Source: CAVQRC01 sp963715045 (GTDB lineage: Bacteria; Planctomycetota; Planctomycetia; Pirellulales; Lacipirellulaceae). From it: 64,000 nucleotides of DNA. Below the pieces are notes generated by a model. That model saw only the letters and a list, made by a program, of their open reading frames with translations, ran no database searches and was not told where the DNA came from. The stretch lies in assembly GCA_963715045.1 (NCBI GenBank), contig CAVQRC010000017.1, forward strand, positions 206,081-270,080, read 5' to 3'. The position numbers and the translations under genes were made by a program. Positions 51,065 to 60,236 of the stretch are shown here, in pieces (positions within the stretch are counted from its first letter, which is position 1; each line of letters starts with the position of its first letter).

Positions 51065-51495
51065 CTCGTCCCGCACGAACAGGTCACCTCTGGCTGCATC
51101 TGTCAGGCAGCCCCTCTTTGGCTCGCGGACGGTTGACATCAATCCGACCGCGCACGGGCTTCGTCTCGCCTGCCTCCCGGCCTCGTCCGGGTCGAGAAGC
51201 CCCATGGTCGGCCAGCTACGACCCCGCCCGGAATGGGGTTGCGTCTCGTGGCCGAGCCGGGCCGTCCATGCGAACTCCGCATCCGCGGAGGCTGGATCGA
51301 CGCGGCGACGAATTTGACCTCGATCGGGCCGTATGACGAGGCGACCGCAGTTGGGAAAAAACAGCCAGAAAATCGCCGAATCCATCGTCCGCTCCGAGCT
51401 CCAAGGGCAAATAACTACTAGAGCGCCTCTCATCTAACACCCTTTTCTGACGCGGTTTCCGACCCCTCAGGTTCACTTTGGATCAGGACCACAGC
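51065..51495. other. Intergenic, nothing recognised
   Basis: 430 bp between the transglutaminase cluster and the radical SAM gene. Short open frames here lack family features or support. No hairpin followed by a T run was found. Confidence 0.45.
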
Positions 51496-52638
51496 ATGAA
51501 ACCTCCTCCACAGCTCGTGATGATTTCCGAGGACATCGCCGACCTCACTTCCGGCATTCGTTCGCCGGGAGAACGACTCGCCTACTTGTATGCCGAGGTC
51601 GAGAAGAGGCATCGACTGCGATTTCTCTTTGATCCTTTGCGGCTATTGCTCGACAAACAAACACTCGAAAGTTATCGCAATGGCGAGAATCCGTTCCCGC
51701 GGAGCGTGGAAATCGATCCGTCGAACGCCTGTAACCACGACTGCAGCTTTTGCATCTACCACTCGATGCACCAGCCTGGTCGTCGCGAGCGAATTTCGGA
51801 CGAGCGACTGTTGCAGTTGATCGACGAGCTTCATGAACTCGGAACCCGGTCGATTCTGTTCGTCGGCGGTGGCGAGCCAATGATGCACACCAAGACCGTC
51901 GATGCCATCGAGCGGGCCGCCGATTACGGGATCTCGTGCGGGGTTGTGACGAACGGCTCGCTGGTAATTGGCGACAAGGCCCGTCGCCTGAAGCAGGCCG
52001 CGACTTACGTGCGGTTCAGCTTCGACGCGGCCACCCCCGAAACACATGCCGCGCTTCACGGCTTGGACGACTTCAACACGATCGTCGAAAATCTCCACGA
52101 CCTCGCTGCCGCCGACGGGCCATGTACCGTCGGAACCGGTATGTTTATCAACGATCGCAACGTCTCTGAAGTGTACGAGTGTGCCGAGCTCGTCAAACGT
52201 GCGGGAGCGGATTACATCCAGTTGAAGTCGTATTCGGGAATCGCCATCCCCGAAGAGTGGTACGGCGAGATGCTCGCGGAAATCGAACGGACGCTGGCAC
52301 TCTCTGACGACCTGTTCGACGTCCACGTCATGGATCGGCTCTTTCATCGGCAGACATTCCAGGTCCGCGGGTATTCCCAGTGCCACATGCAGGCCCTGAA
52401 GACCGTCATCAACGCCGACGGATCGGTGTACCTGTGCGCTCAGAAACGGACCAACCCCAACGGCCGCGTCGGCAACATCAACGACGCCTCGCTCGAGGAG
52501 ATCTGGAGCAGCCTGCAGCGAAAAGAAGTCGTCGACTCGCTCGACCTCGTCGGCTGTCCGTTCTGTGTTCACGACCAGCAGAACAAAATGGTCGAGTTCT
52601 TCGCCAACTTCGCGACCCCGCATCAGGACTTCTTCTGA
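51496..52638 (+). CDS. Radical SAM protein with SPASM-like C-terminus, 380 aa
   Basis: Radical S-adenosylmethionine enzyme. The [4Fe-4S] motif CNHDCSFC sits at residues 79-86 (C79, C83, C86), followed by the SAM-binding GGGEP (FVGGGEPMMH) and the VTNGS and RFSFDAATPETH strands. The C-terminal part has CHMQALKTVINADGSVYLC and a late CPFC, consistent with an extra cluster-binding (SPASM-like) domain. ATG 51496 is preferred over the upstream TTG at 51478. It lies 430 bp after the ATP-grasp/transglutaminase cluster on the same strand, so it might act on that system's product. It lacks features that would identify it as a sulfatase maturase. The substrate is unknown. Confidence 0.88.
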   Translation: MKPPPQLVMISEDIADLTSGIRSPGERLAYLYAEVEKRHRLRFLFDPLRLLLDKQTLESYRNGENPFPRSVEIDPSNACNHDCSFCIYHSMHQPGRRERISDERLLQLIDELHELGTRSILFVGGGEPMMHTKTVDAIERAADYGISCGVVTNGSLVIGDKARRLKQAATYVRFSFDAATPETHAALHGLDDFNTIVENLHDLAAADGPCTVGTGMFINDRNVSEVYECAELVKRAGADYIQLKSYSGIAIPEEWYGEMLAEIERTLALSDDLFDVHVMDRLFHRQTFQVRGYSQCHMQALKTVINADGSVYLCAQKRTNPNGRVGNINDASLEEIWSSLQRKEVVDSLDLVGCPFCVHDQQNKMVEFFANFATPHQDFF

Positions 52639-52722
52639 TGCCCTGCTGCGGTCCGATCCGTGGCACGCACCGCACTCGCTGCGGCGCTGCCGCCGGTCGG
52701 CCCAGCAGCAGCAACCGCCTCG

Positions 52723-53653
52723 TTACGGCAGCGGCTTACCCAGTCCGGCCTGAAGAATCTGATACCACTCCGGATGCGTCAATTCGCAAGCGACCGCCTC
52801 GGCCGCGGTCCGAATTCGATCGAGTTGTTGCGTCCCGATGATCGGCACAATTCCGGCCGGATGACCGAGGACGAACGACAGCGCGATCGTGACCCGTGAG
52901 CATTCTCGCTTCACAGCCAACGCGTCGAGACACTTGAGCAGTCCCGCCAGTCGCAGCTCAGACTCCGGCGAGGCCGAACCGCCCGCATTGGCAAGCAGGC
53001 CTCCGGCCAAGGGGCTCCACGCCAGCACGGTGAGCTTCTCTTCCATGCACTGATCCAGCACGCCGTCGAACAACGGATCGAGGTGCCACGCGCTGAATTC
53101 CGGCTGGCGACTGACGATCGGGAACGACAGGCAGGATTGCAACCCGCGGTACTGCGAGACCGAGTAGTTCGAGACGCCCACTTCGCGAACCTTCCCAGAC
53201 TCGCGAAGCGCGGTCAGGGCCTCAGCCAGCTCCTCGGGATGGGTCAGGAAGTCCGGGCGGTGGACCTGGTACAGGTCGATCGTCTCGACTCCGAGTCGCT
53301 TCAGTGAATCCTCGCAAGCCTGCAGCATGTGCTGTTTGCTCGTGTGGTACGGGACTCCCGGATCGATTCCCCCCTTGGTGGCAAGAATGATCCGGTCTCG
53401 CAATCCGGCGGCTTCGCTGAACACTTCTCCCAGCAGCAATTCGGAGTCTCCGAAGTTGGCTGCGGGACCCAATCCGTACACATCGGCCGTATCGATGAGT
53501 GTCATTCCCACTTCGACCGCAGTTTCGATTTTGTCGCGCCGCGCGGACGTCCGTACCGGCGAACCGCCAGCAGCCATACGCGATCGGACCCGGAACGACT
53601 TCCAGCGAACCAATTCTCAGGGGACGTCGCGAACGTGATTCTGCCTGTGTCAT
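52723..53653 (-). CDS. Aldo/keto reductase, one frameshift
   Basis: NADPH-dependent oxidoreductase of the AKR superfamily. The start at 53653 reads MTQAESRSRRPLRIGSLEVV. An indel near 53530 leads to the catalytic region: MTLIDTADVYGLGP (Asp, Tyr), IILATKGGIDPG (Lys), IDLYQVHRPD (His). The nucleotide-binding end is SRVTIALSFVLGHPAGIVPI. Corrected length is about 309 residues, normal for the family. It is on the minus strand, its start 3 bp from the stop of the sugar transferase gene, so the two form one transcription unit. Likely substrate is a sugar or other aldehyde, which the sequence does not specify. Confidence 0.88.
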
Positions 53654-53656
53654 CGG

Positions 53657-54380
53657 TCAAACCTCCGGGCGGCGTGCACCGATCTGGCGAACGGTGGCTC
53701 CAAGCGTGTGGATCAACAAGCGGACATCCGTGAGAAAAGTCCTCTCCCGCGCATATTCTGCCTCCAGAGCCATCTTGTGGGGCAGAATGATTTCGCGAAA
53801 GTAGGCATCCCGATCTGCCTGAGCGGCCAGGATGCGGTCCTCGTCGGCGTATCGTACTGAAGCGGCCCCGGTGATGCCCGGCCGCATCCGGTAAGTATGC
53901 GCAGATTTCTCTCTCAGACAGCGACTCGGCAAGGTGTCTGCGGATCATCGGGCGGGGACCGACCAGGCTCATCTCACCGCGTATCACGTTGATCAACTGC
54001 GGCAGTTCATTGAGCTTCGTACGCCTTAGAATGCGGCCCAGGCGGAATGGGCGGCGGTCACCGGCGGGTGTCAAATAGCCAAGCTCTTCTGATCCAGTCG
54101 GCATCGTCGTGAATTTCAGGACGCGTAACGTACCTCCGTGCTGGCCCACCCGCTCCTGCGCGAAGAACACGTCATGACCCTGCAGCCGCAATCCCACGGC
54201 GACAACAGCGAATAGCGGCAACGTAAAAACTAGCAGACCCGCTGCGGCAACGCGGTCGAAGAGATACTTTACGTAAAGGCTCCATGACAGCGCGCACATC
54301 AACAGCGATCCTCCTGCAGCCAACAGATCGATCGTGCCGTCAATGAACCATCGGCCGGCCACTTCGACACCTCGCTCCAT
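53657..54380 (-). CDS. Polyprenyl-phosphate sugar phosphotransferase (exopolysaccharide initiation), one frameshift
   Basis: Bacterial sugar transferase domain. MERGVEVAGRWFIDGTIDLL at 54380 is a plausible start. The core reads VKYLFDRVAAAGLLVFTLPL (membrane helix), FFAQERVGQHGGTLRVLKFT and RRTKLNELPQLINVIRGEMS, then LVGPRPMI. An indel near 53910 leads to the last part (RMRPGITGAASVRY and FREIILPHKMALEAEYARE). These enzymes transfer a sugar-1-phosphate from a nucleotide sugar to undecaprenyl phosphate, the first step of surface polysaccharide assembly. The usual N-terminal multi-helix part is absent, giving the short WcaJ/PssY-like form. The nucleotidyltransferase gene upstream could supply its activated sugar. 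Confidence 0.88.
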
Positions 54381-54548
54381 GGCCTCCACGATAATCCCTC
54401 TTTGCGGTCCGCCCCGACGTCCCCAGCACACCGAAAAAGTTGCACGCGCACCGCTCCCAATCCCTCTTCAATCATATCGAATGTCGTCACCATACGGATC
54501 GCCTTCGGATCTCCGCCAGACTCCGCCGCCACCCGGGCCGCTGACGAC

Positions 54549-55409
54549 TCAGCACTGGATCCGTCGTCGTTCAACATGCTGTGGGGCAGCGTCCAACGAT
54601 ATTCGGGTCGCGTTTCCGTGCCGGCGGAGGAGAATTCCGTCCGATCCGGCGACTCCCACCGCCACCACCCGTGTTGCCGGCGAATGAGAAAACTGGTCCA
54701 GCTCCGCCGCATGGGCAGTGTACAGCTCCTCGGCGGCGGTGATCGCGATGGCGTCGTTAACGTCAATCCACGGAACTTCATGGGGATACGCAGCAACGTG
54801 CTGACCGCTGGCGATTAGCCGTTCGGCAAGCTCGTTCAAATTGAGACCGTCTGCCGGAATCGAGTACAGAGCTTTAGGGCCGAGCACGCAAATCGCGCTG
54901 CAAATCAGTTCTCGGCGGATCGGCTTTTCCTCGTAAGCGAGGACTCGGTCGCCGGAAACTCGCACCACCCCGAACGGAGGTCGATAGGCGTGCGTGTGCA
55001 CAGCGAGGGTCATGGCTGCTCCGCGTTCGGTATGCCATTGAAGCAGCGACGCCAGATCCAGGGACGTCAAGATGTCGGCATTGATCGTCACCACGGCATC
55101 GGCCCGACCCGCGAGTGCCGCGGCCGCCCCGATCGTCCCCAGCGGCCGCCGCTCCTCCAGCAGCTCCAGCGACCCATCCAAGGCATTCACCAGCGATTGG
55201 CCTTCAGTTCGTACGTAGTGACCGACGGCCGGGACGCGCGACGATGACGACACGGCCACATCCGTCAGCCCTCGGCCCAGAAAGTTCTCCAGGTTCCGCC
55301 GCAGCATCGGCACGCCTCGGATTCCAAGCAACGCCTTCGGTAGGACGCTCGCGGTGCCACGCATTCGCGTGCCGAGACCGCCTGCCATGATTAATGCCTT
55401 GATTCTCAA
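54549..55409 (-). CDS. Sugar nucleotidyltransferase (NTP_transferase), C-terminus uncertain
   Basis: Mannose-1-phosphate guanylyltransferase-like enzyme. The start is probably TTG at 55409, preceded by GGGAG, reading LRIKALIMAGGLGTRMRG; the first ATG is within that motif. Other blocks: LPKALLGIRGVPML, GTIGAAAALAGRADAVVTIN and NADILTSLDL, then VPWIDVNDAI. The frame stops at 54549. Another frame from about 54640 reads plausible protein (HSMLNDDGSSAESSAARV...), so an indel may hide the real C-terminus or the start of the next gene. It is transcribed with the sugar transferase downstream, consistent with supplying a nucleotide sugar for exopolysaccharide. Confidence 0.85.
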   Translation of the reverse strand: MRIKALIMAGGLGTRMRGTASVLPKALLGIRGVPMLRRNLENFLGRGLTDVAVSSSSRVPAVGHYVRTEGQSLVNALDGSLELLEERRPLGTIGAAAALAGRADAVVTINADILTSLDLASLLQWHTERGAAMTLAVHTHAYRPPFGVVRVSGDRVLAYEEKPIRRELICSAICVLGPKALYSIPADGLNLNELAERLIASGQHVAAYPHEVPWIDVNDAIAITAAEELYTAHAAELDQFSHSPATRVVAVGVAGSDGILLRRHGNATRISLDAAPQHVERRRIQC

Positions 55410-55785
55410 GCAAAACTCCCGGATGAGGGCAAACGGCGACCTCGGCAAGTCACGACGGAGTACGCTGGGCCCCGCCTTCGCCTGCTCTCAATTCGCGATT
55501 CGATCGTCAACCGGACGCGGAATCTCTCAAATTCGGCCCAAGAGCGTGGAATCCCAGTCGTCCGCCAGCCGAACGGGATGCGTCGAACCGTTCCTTTGGA
55601 CGCCTTACCGGCTGCCCTTTGGCCGGCGGACCGCTTGGCAGGATGGGGTGCGTCTGTATACTGGTCGTCCGTATCGTATCCAACCGGGCATGCCAGGTCT
55701 GTCGGGCTCGCGTTGCCAGTCCACGTGGCCGATTCATGCCAAGCTGGACCCCTGGTTCAGAGTTCACCTCAGCGGGTTGTTGCAC

Positions 55786-57322
55786 ATGCTCGCCACGTTT
55801 CGGACGTTCTCGATGTTGGGAATCGACGCCTTGCCGGTCGAGGTCGAAGTCGATGTTTCGCCCACGGCGATGCCCAAGACGGTGCTGGTCGGGCTTCCCG
55901 AAGCGGCCGTCCGCGAGAGCACGCACCGCATTGCCAGGGCGATGGTCAACAGCGGATTCATGCGGCCTCACGACCGCGTGGTGATCAATCTGGCCCCGGC
56001 CGAGTTACCCAAGCAGGCCGCGTCGTTCGACCTCCCGATCGCGTTGGGGATTCTCGCCGCCAGTTGCCAGTTCGCATCCGATCGCCTCGCGGACACGGCG
56101 GTGGTCGGTGAGCTGGCGCTCGACGGCACCATGCGGCCGGCGAAGGGGGCGCTGTCGATGGCCATGGCGGCCGCGGCCGAGGGGCTCCGCGGCCTGCTCG
56201 TACCGGCTGCCAGTGCGGCCGAGGCAGCCGTGGTCGAAGGGCTGGAAGTCATTCCGATCGCGACGCTCACCGAAGCGGTCCAATATCTGGCCGGCCAGCT
56301 CGATATCCCTCCGCAGCCGTCACGACTCGACGAGTTGTTCGCCGAGATGTCGCAGTACGACATCGATTTCGCTGATGTTCGTGGCCAGGAGATGGCGAAG
56401 CGGGCGATCACGATCGCGGCCGCGGGCGCTCACAACCTGCTGATGCTGGGGCCGCCTGGCTCCGGCAAGACGATGCTCGCCAAACGCGTCCCCACGATTC
56501 TACCGACGCTCTCGGCCGGCGAGTCGATCGAGACGACGAGAATCTACAGCGCGACGGGCCGCCTCCGCGCGGGGCAGGCGCTCATGGCCCGCCGACCGTA
56601 CCGTTCACCGCACCACACGATCAGCAACGCGGGGCTGGTTGGTGGCGGGTCGGTGCCGGCGCCGGGCGAAATCAGTCTGTCCCATAACGGCGTCCTCTTT
56701 CTCGACGAGCTTCCCGAATTCGCCCGCACGACGCTGGAAGTTCTCCGCCAGCCGCTTGAGGACGGCATCGTGACGATCAGCCGGGCCCTCTCGAGCAGCA
56801 CCTTTCCCGCCGACTTCATGCTCGTCACATCACTCAATCCATGTCCGTGCGGGTTCCGCAACGATCCTCGCCGCGACTGTCACTGTACGCCGCCGCAGAT
56901 CGAACGCTACATGTCGAAGATATCGGGGCCGTTGCTCGACCGGATCGACATTCACATCGAGGTGCCCGCGGTCCCGTTCAAGGAACTGGCCACCTCGTGC
57001 GAGGGCACCAGACAGCGCGACGATGCGGGAAGCGGTGTACGCGGCCCGCGAAATCCAGCGTGCGCGATTCACCGGCACGGCGACCCGGTCGAACGCCCAG
57101 ATGACGACCCGCCAGATCCGCCAGCACTGCCGGCTCAGCAGCGTATGTATGGACTTGCTGCACAAGTCCGTCACCGAACTGGGCCTCTCCGCCCGGGCCC
57201 ACGACAAGGTCCTCCGCACGGCCCGCACGATCGCCGACATGGAAGCGGCCCTCGACATCGCCCCGGCCCACATCCAGGAGGCCGTCAACTACCGCATGCT
57301 CGACCGCAATCTCTGGACCTAG
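55786..57322 (+). CDS. comM: YifB/ComM-family AAA+ ATPase (Mg-chelatase-like), one-base insertion near 57012
   Basis: The ComM/YifB family includes helicases that act in branch migration during natural transformation. ATG 55786 gives MLATFRTFSMLGIDALPVEV, the normal Lon-like N-terminal domain. Walker A is GPPGSGKTMLAKR, Walker B GVLFLDELPEF, and the Cys-rich NPCPCGFRNDPRRDCHC precedes PPQIERYMSKISGPLLDRID. Alignment with the duplicate tail at 59714-60173 shows an extra base in accagAcagcgcg at about 57012. Correcting it restores SSATMREAVYAAREIQRARF and the C-terminus AVNYRMLDRNLWT (about 511 aa). A perfect hairpin follows the stop. Confidence 0.92.
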
Positions 57323-57325
57323 TGG

Positions 57326-57346
57326 GTCACTCTCGCCGAGAGTGAC
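57326..57346. terminator. Hairpin after comM
   Basis: GTCACTCTC and GAGAGTGAC form a 9-bp perfect stem with a 3-nt loop, 4 bases after the comM stop. There is no T run, so it may be a processing or repeat hairpin. The identical structure follows the duplicated comM tail at 60122-60142. Confidence 0.6.
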
Positions 57347-57488
57347 GGGCGCTGCAAACCGTCATGGCCAACCGGCAGACAGCGTGAGAGCAACAATCGA
57401 CATCGCCCCAATTGAAGCCGGCTCTTATCTGCTTTACAGTGGACAAACTCTTGCGGGCTGCCCACGCGTGCCAAACGGATGATTCGAT

Positions 57489-58376
57489 ATGATTAGTTTG
57501 CGGCGTTCAGGCTTTACGCTTGTCGAGCTGCTTGTAGTGATCGCGATCATCGGAGTCCTCGTCGCGCTGCTGTTACCCGCGGTGCAGTCGGCTCGAGAAT
57601 CGGCGCGGCGTATGCAGTGCACGAACAATCTCAAACAAATGGGGATCGCGCTGCACAATTACAGTACGCAAAACGACAGCGCGTTCCCATTTGGCGTTCC
57701 GGGCGAGACGCAGCCAGGTCTCTTCGTACATATGCTTCCATTTCTGGAAGAACAGGCTGGCCACGATCTCATGCCCGACACGGAAAGTTGGAATGCCGTG
57801 AACCCGCTGCGCTGGACGATCATTTCGACCTATGTTTGCCCCTCGTGGCCGTTCCCGGCGATATTCGGCGACGGCACCGGGCAGGACTATCGAGATGGTG
57901 CGATTACGACCTACCAGGGAGTGGGTGGCGTTCTACGGCCCGGCGAACCCATCGACAACCGATTGTATGGTGCGATGCCGCGGAATGGGATGTTCGGTTG
58001 GGCGTTCGGTCGACGCCTGAGTCAAATTACCGATGGATTGAGCCAAAGCCTGGCAATCGGTGAATTCGTGCAAATGGATAAGCCAGCTGGCGCGCCCCTG
58101 GGTGATCCGCCTGGGAGCGTCCGACCGTGGACATTCGGCGGGAACACGGGATGGGCCAGCTATACGTACAAGGTCTTGGAATTTCCGCCAAATTCTCAGC
58201 TAAATCGCGGCGTCGATGGGGTGGCCTTCAATCATCTGCAGATGGGCAGCTTTCACGCCGGGGGGCTCTACTTTGTCCGCGCCGACGGGAGCGTGCACTT
58301 CGTCTCTGATAGTGTGAACTTTGATACCTACCAGGCCATGGCAACCGTCTTCGGTGGCGAAGCGCTTGCCGAGTGA
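57489..58376 (+). CDS. DUF1559 protein with type IV prepilin-like N-terminus, 295 aa
   Basis: Planctomycete DUF1559 family. N-terminal prepilin cleavage/methylation motif: SGFTLVELLVVIAIIGVLVA, with processing expected between Gly and Phe. Then LLPAVQSARESARRMQCTNN and LKQMGIALHNY. C-terminal signature H-x9-DG: FHAGGLYFVRADGSVHFVSD. The protein would be inserted in the membrane and assembled like a pseudopilin. These proteins are highly multiplied in planctomycetes and are often followed by a small lipoprotein, as here (6-bp spacing). Structural or transport roles are proposed but unproved. Confidence 0.95.
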   Translation: MISLRRSGFTLVELLVVIAIIGVLVALLLPAVQSARESARRMQCTNNLKQMGIALHNYSTQNDSAFPFGVPGETQPGLFVHMLPFLEEQAGHDLMPDTESWNAVNPLRWTIISTYVCPSWPFPAIFGDGTGQDYRDGAITTYQGVGGVLRPGEPIDNRLYGAMPRNGMFGWAFGRRLSQITDGLSQSLAIGEFVQMDKPAGAPLGDPPGSVRPWTFGGNTGWASYTYKVLEFPPNSQLNRGVDGVAFNHLQMGSFHAGGLYFVRADGSVHFVSDSVNFDTYQAMATVFGGEALAE

Positions 58377-58382
58377 TGCGCC

Positions 58383-58844
58383 ATGACTGCTCCCCATCAC
58401 TCAACTGTCCACGCTGCCATCTGCCTGCTGGCCGGCTGCCTCGCCGTCAGCACCGCCGGGTGTGGATCCAACGCACCCGAACTCGCGCCCGCAACCGGCA
58501 ATGTCATCTACAAGGGGGAGCCGGTCCCGTTTGGCAGCGTGCAGTTTCAGCCCATTGCCGGCGGGCAATTCGCCCGCGGGAACATTCAACCTGACGGCAG
58601 TTTCGTGCTGTCCACTGCGGAGTTGGGCGAGGGGGCTCCGGTGGGGCTCAACCGGGTCCGCATCACTAGCTTCGAGTCCCAGAACCCGAGGGCCAAAGGT
58701 ACGTTTCAACCTGTAGACAACGAGCCCATCGTGGGCCGCTCCCTGATCCCCCGTCACTACGGCAGCTTCGGTACCAGTGGCCTGCAAGCGGAAGTGAAGT
58801 CTGGAACGAACGAGCCGTTTGTTTTCGAGCTTGACGACGAATAG
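58383..58844 (+). CDS. Small lipoprotein, carboxypeptidase-regulatory-like, 153 aa
   Basis: Lipoprotein signal with lipobox: LLAGCLAVSTAGC, lipidated Cys at about residue 27. The rest is a single beta-sandwich-like domain (GNVIYKGEPVPFGSVQFQP, LNRVRITSFESQNP) common in planctomycete small lipoproteins downstream of DUF1559 genes. It starts 6 bp after the DUF1559 stop, so the two are co-transcribed and probably act together at the membrane. Function is unknown. Confidence 0.88.
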   Translation: MTAPHHSTVHAAICLLAGCLAVSTAGCGSNAPELAPATGNVIYKGEPVPFGSVQFQPIAGGQFARGNIQPDGSFVLSTAELGEGAPVGLNRVRITSFESQNPRAKGTFQPVDNEPIVGRSLIPRHYGSFGTSGLQAEVKSGTNEPFVFELDDE

Positions 58845-58867
58845 GGGGAACGGAGGGAGCGCGTGAC

Positions 58868-59455
58868 ATGTGGGATCATCTGAAGCGACTTTTCGGAGCC
58901 GCCAGCCAAACATCGCCGGACAACTCACGGGGCGCCGTGGAGAAGGCGAACGCCCGAGAATTCAGCGAGTGGCAGCTCTGTCGCCAAGCCGTGCTGGTCG
59001 TCTCGGAGCTGCACGCGATCGGGCTTGAAAGGATGCGCATCATTCCTTCGGTAGCGCACCCGCACGCGGTCTGGCATTGCTGGATCGCGCCTCGGGCGTA
59101 CGTTTCCTCAAGCCACGGCGCCCGGTGGGGTGCATGCGCCGACGCGATCGGGAACCTCTCGAAGACGTTCCCGCATCATCACGGCCTTTATTGGAGCCTT
59201 TTTGCTTTATCGCCGCCGCAGCGAACATCGCTGTCCGAAGCCGCGAAAATGATTGTCAGTGGATTTCCAGAAGTTTGCGAGCAGGGACGAGGAGCCGACG
59301 CACCCTACGTCCAGTGGTATCGATCCATGCTCGCAAGTACTCAGCCGGATGGCCTGATCTTCGCCTACGCCGAAGATGAGAACTTGGATTCCCAGGTAGC
59401 GGTTGCCGGCTATCCTCACCTGAAGATTTCGATGCCTCCTCCTGGCGACGATTGA
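58868..59455 (+). CDS. Hypothetical protein, 195 aa
   Basis: Not recognised. It has no signal peptide or membrane segment. The sequence is mixed alpha/beta in character (EWQLCRQAVLVVSELHAIGL, VWHCWIAPRAYVSSSHGARW, LIFAYAEDENLDSQ) with several His and Trp residues. It starts 23 bp after the lipoprotein stop and could be co-transcribed with the DUF1559/lipoprotein pair. The uninterrupted frame and normal composition support it being a real gene. Confidence 0.65.
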   Translation: MWDHLKRLFGAASQTSPDNSRGAVEKANAREFSEWQLCRQAVLVVSELHAIGLERMRIIPSVAHPHAVWHCWIAPRAYVSSSHGARWGACADAIGNLSKTFPHHHGLYWSLFALSPPQRTSLSEAAKMIVSGFPEVCEQGRGADAPYVQWYRSMLASTQPDGLIFAYAEDENLDSQVAVAGYPHLKISMPPPGDD

Positions 59456-59602
59456 GAACAACAATCTAAAATCGAAGGTGCCGCTTTCATATTCAATCTG
59501 AGGTTCCCGGGCGGCAGAGCCAGGTATGTACACATTGGGGAGAACATTCCCGCAGGCTGACTAATTTCTGAATATTTCGTCGCCTCGTAAACGTGCGACC
59601 GA

Positions 59603-60109
59603 GTGCATATGCAACATTGGCCGCTCGCCGTCGCCATTCCAAGAGACCGCGATTTCTTGGGGATTACGCCGCCAACTCATCCGCCCGAAATCTTACAACT
59701 TGTAAGCAACGGTGGACCGCTACTCGACCGAATTGACATTCATATCGAGGTGCCCGCGGTCCCATTCAAAGAGCTCGCCACATCGTCCGAGGGGACCAGC
59801 AGCGCGACGATGCGGGAAGCCGTGTACGCAGCCCGCGAAATTCAACGTGCGCGATTCGCGGGGACGGCTACGCGTTCAAATGCCCAGATGACGACCCGCC
59901 AGATCCGCCAGCACTGCCGGCTCAGCAGCGGATGCATGGACTTGCTGCACAAGTCGGTCACGGAACTGGGCCTCTCCGCCCGGGCCCACGACAAGGTCCT
60001 CCGCACGGCCCGCACGATCGCCGACATGGAAGCGGCCCTCGACATCGCCCCGGCCCACATCCAGGAGGCCGTCAACTACCGCATGCTCGACCGCAATCTC
60101 TGGACCTAG
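59603..60109 (+). pseudogene. Duplicate C-terminal fragment of comM
   Basis: From about 59714 the sequence matches the last 126 codons of comM plus its downstream hairpin (to 60173). Walker motifs and the N-terminal domain are absent. Codons before 59714 (MHMQHWPLAVAIPRDRDFLG) are unrelated. The first ~160 bp differ from comM mostly at third codon positions, while the last ~290 bp are nearly identical, including non-coding sequence. The frame is intact, unlike comM itself at the corresponding site. It could be translated but would lack ATPase function. Confidence 0.8.
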
Positions 60110-60236
60110 TGGGTCACTCTCGCCGAGAGTGACGGGCGCTGCAAACCGCCATGGCCAACCGGCACCCCACTAAATTATCGGTACATCTGACCCCGGCGCA
60201 GCCCCTTTTGACGGGTTGCACCCCGCGCAGCCAGCG

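Noticed and set aside
51496..52638. Anaerobic sulfatase-maturating enzyme
   Set aside because: It is a radical SAM protein in a sulfatase-rich region, but the C-terminal cysteine pattern is sparser than expected and the gene is not near a sulfatase.
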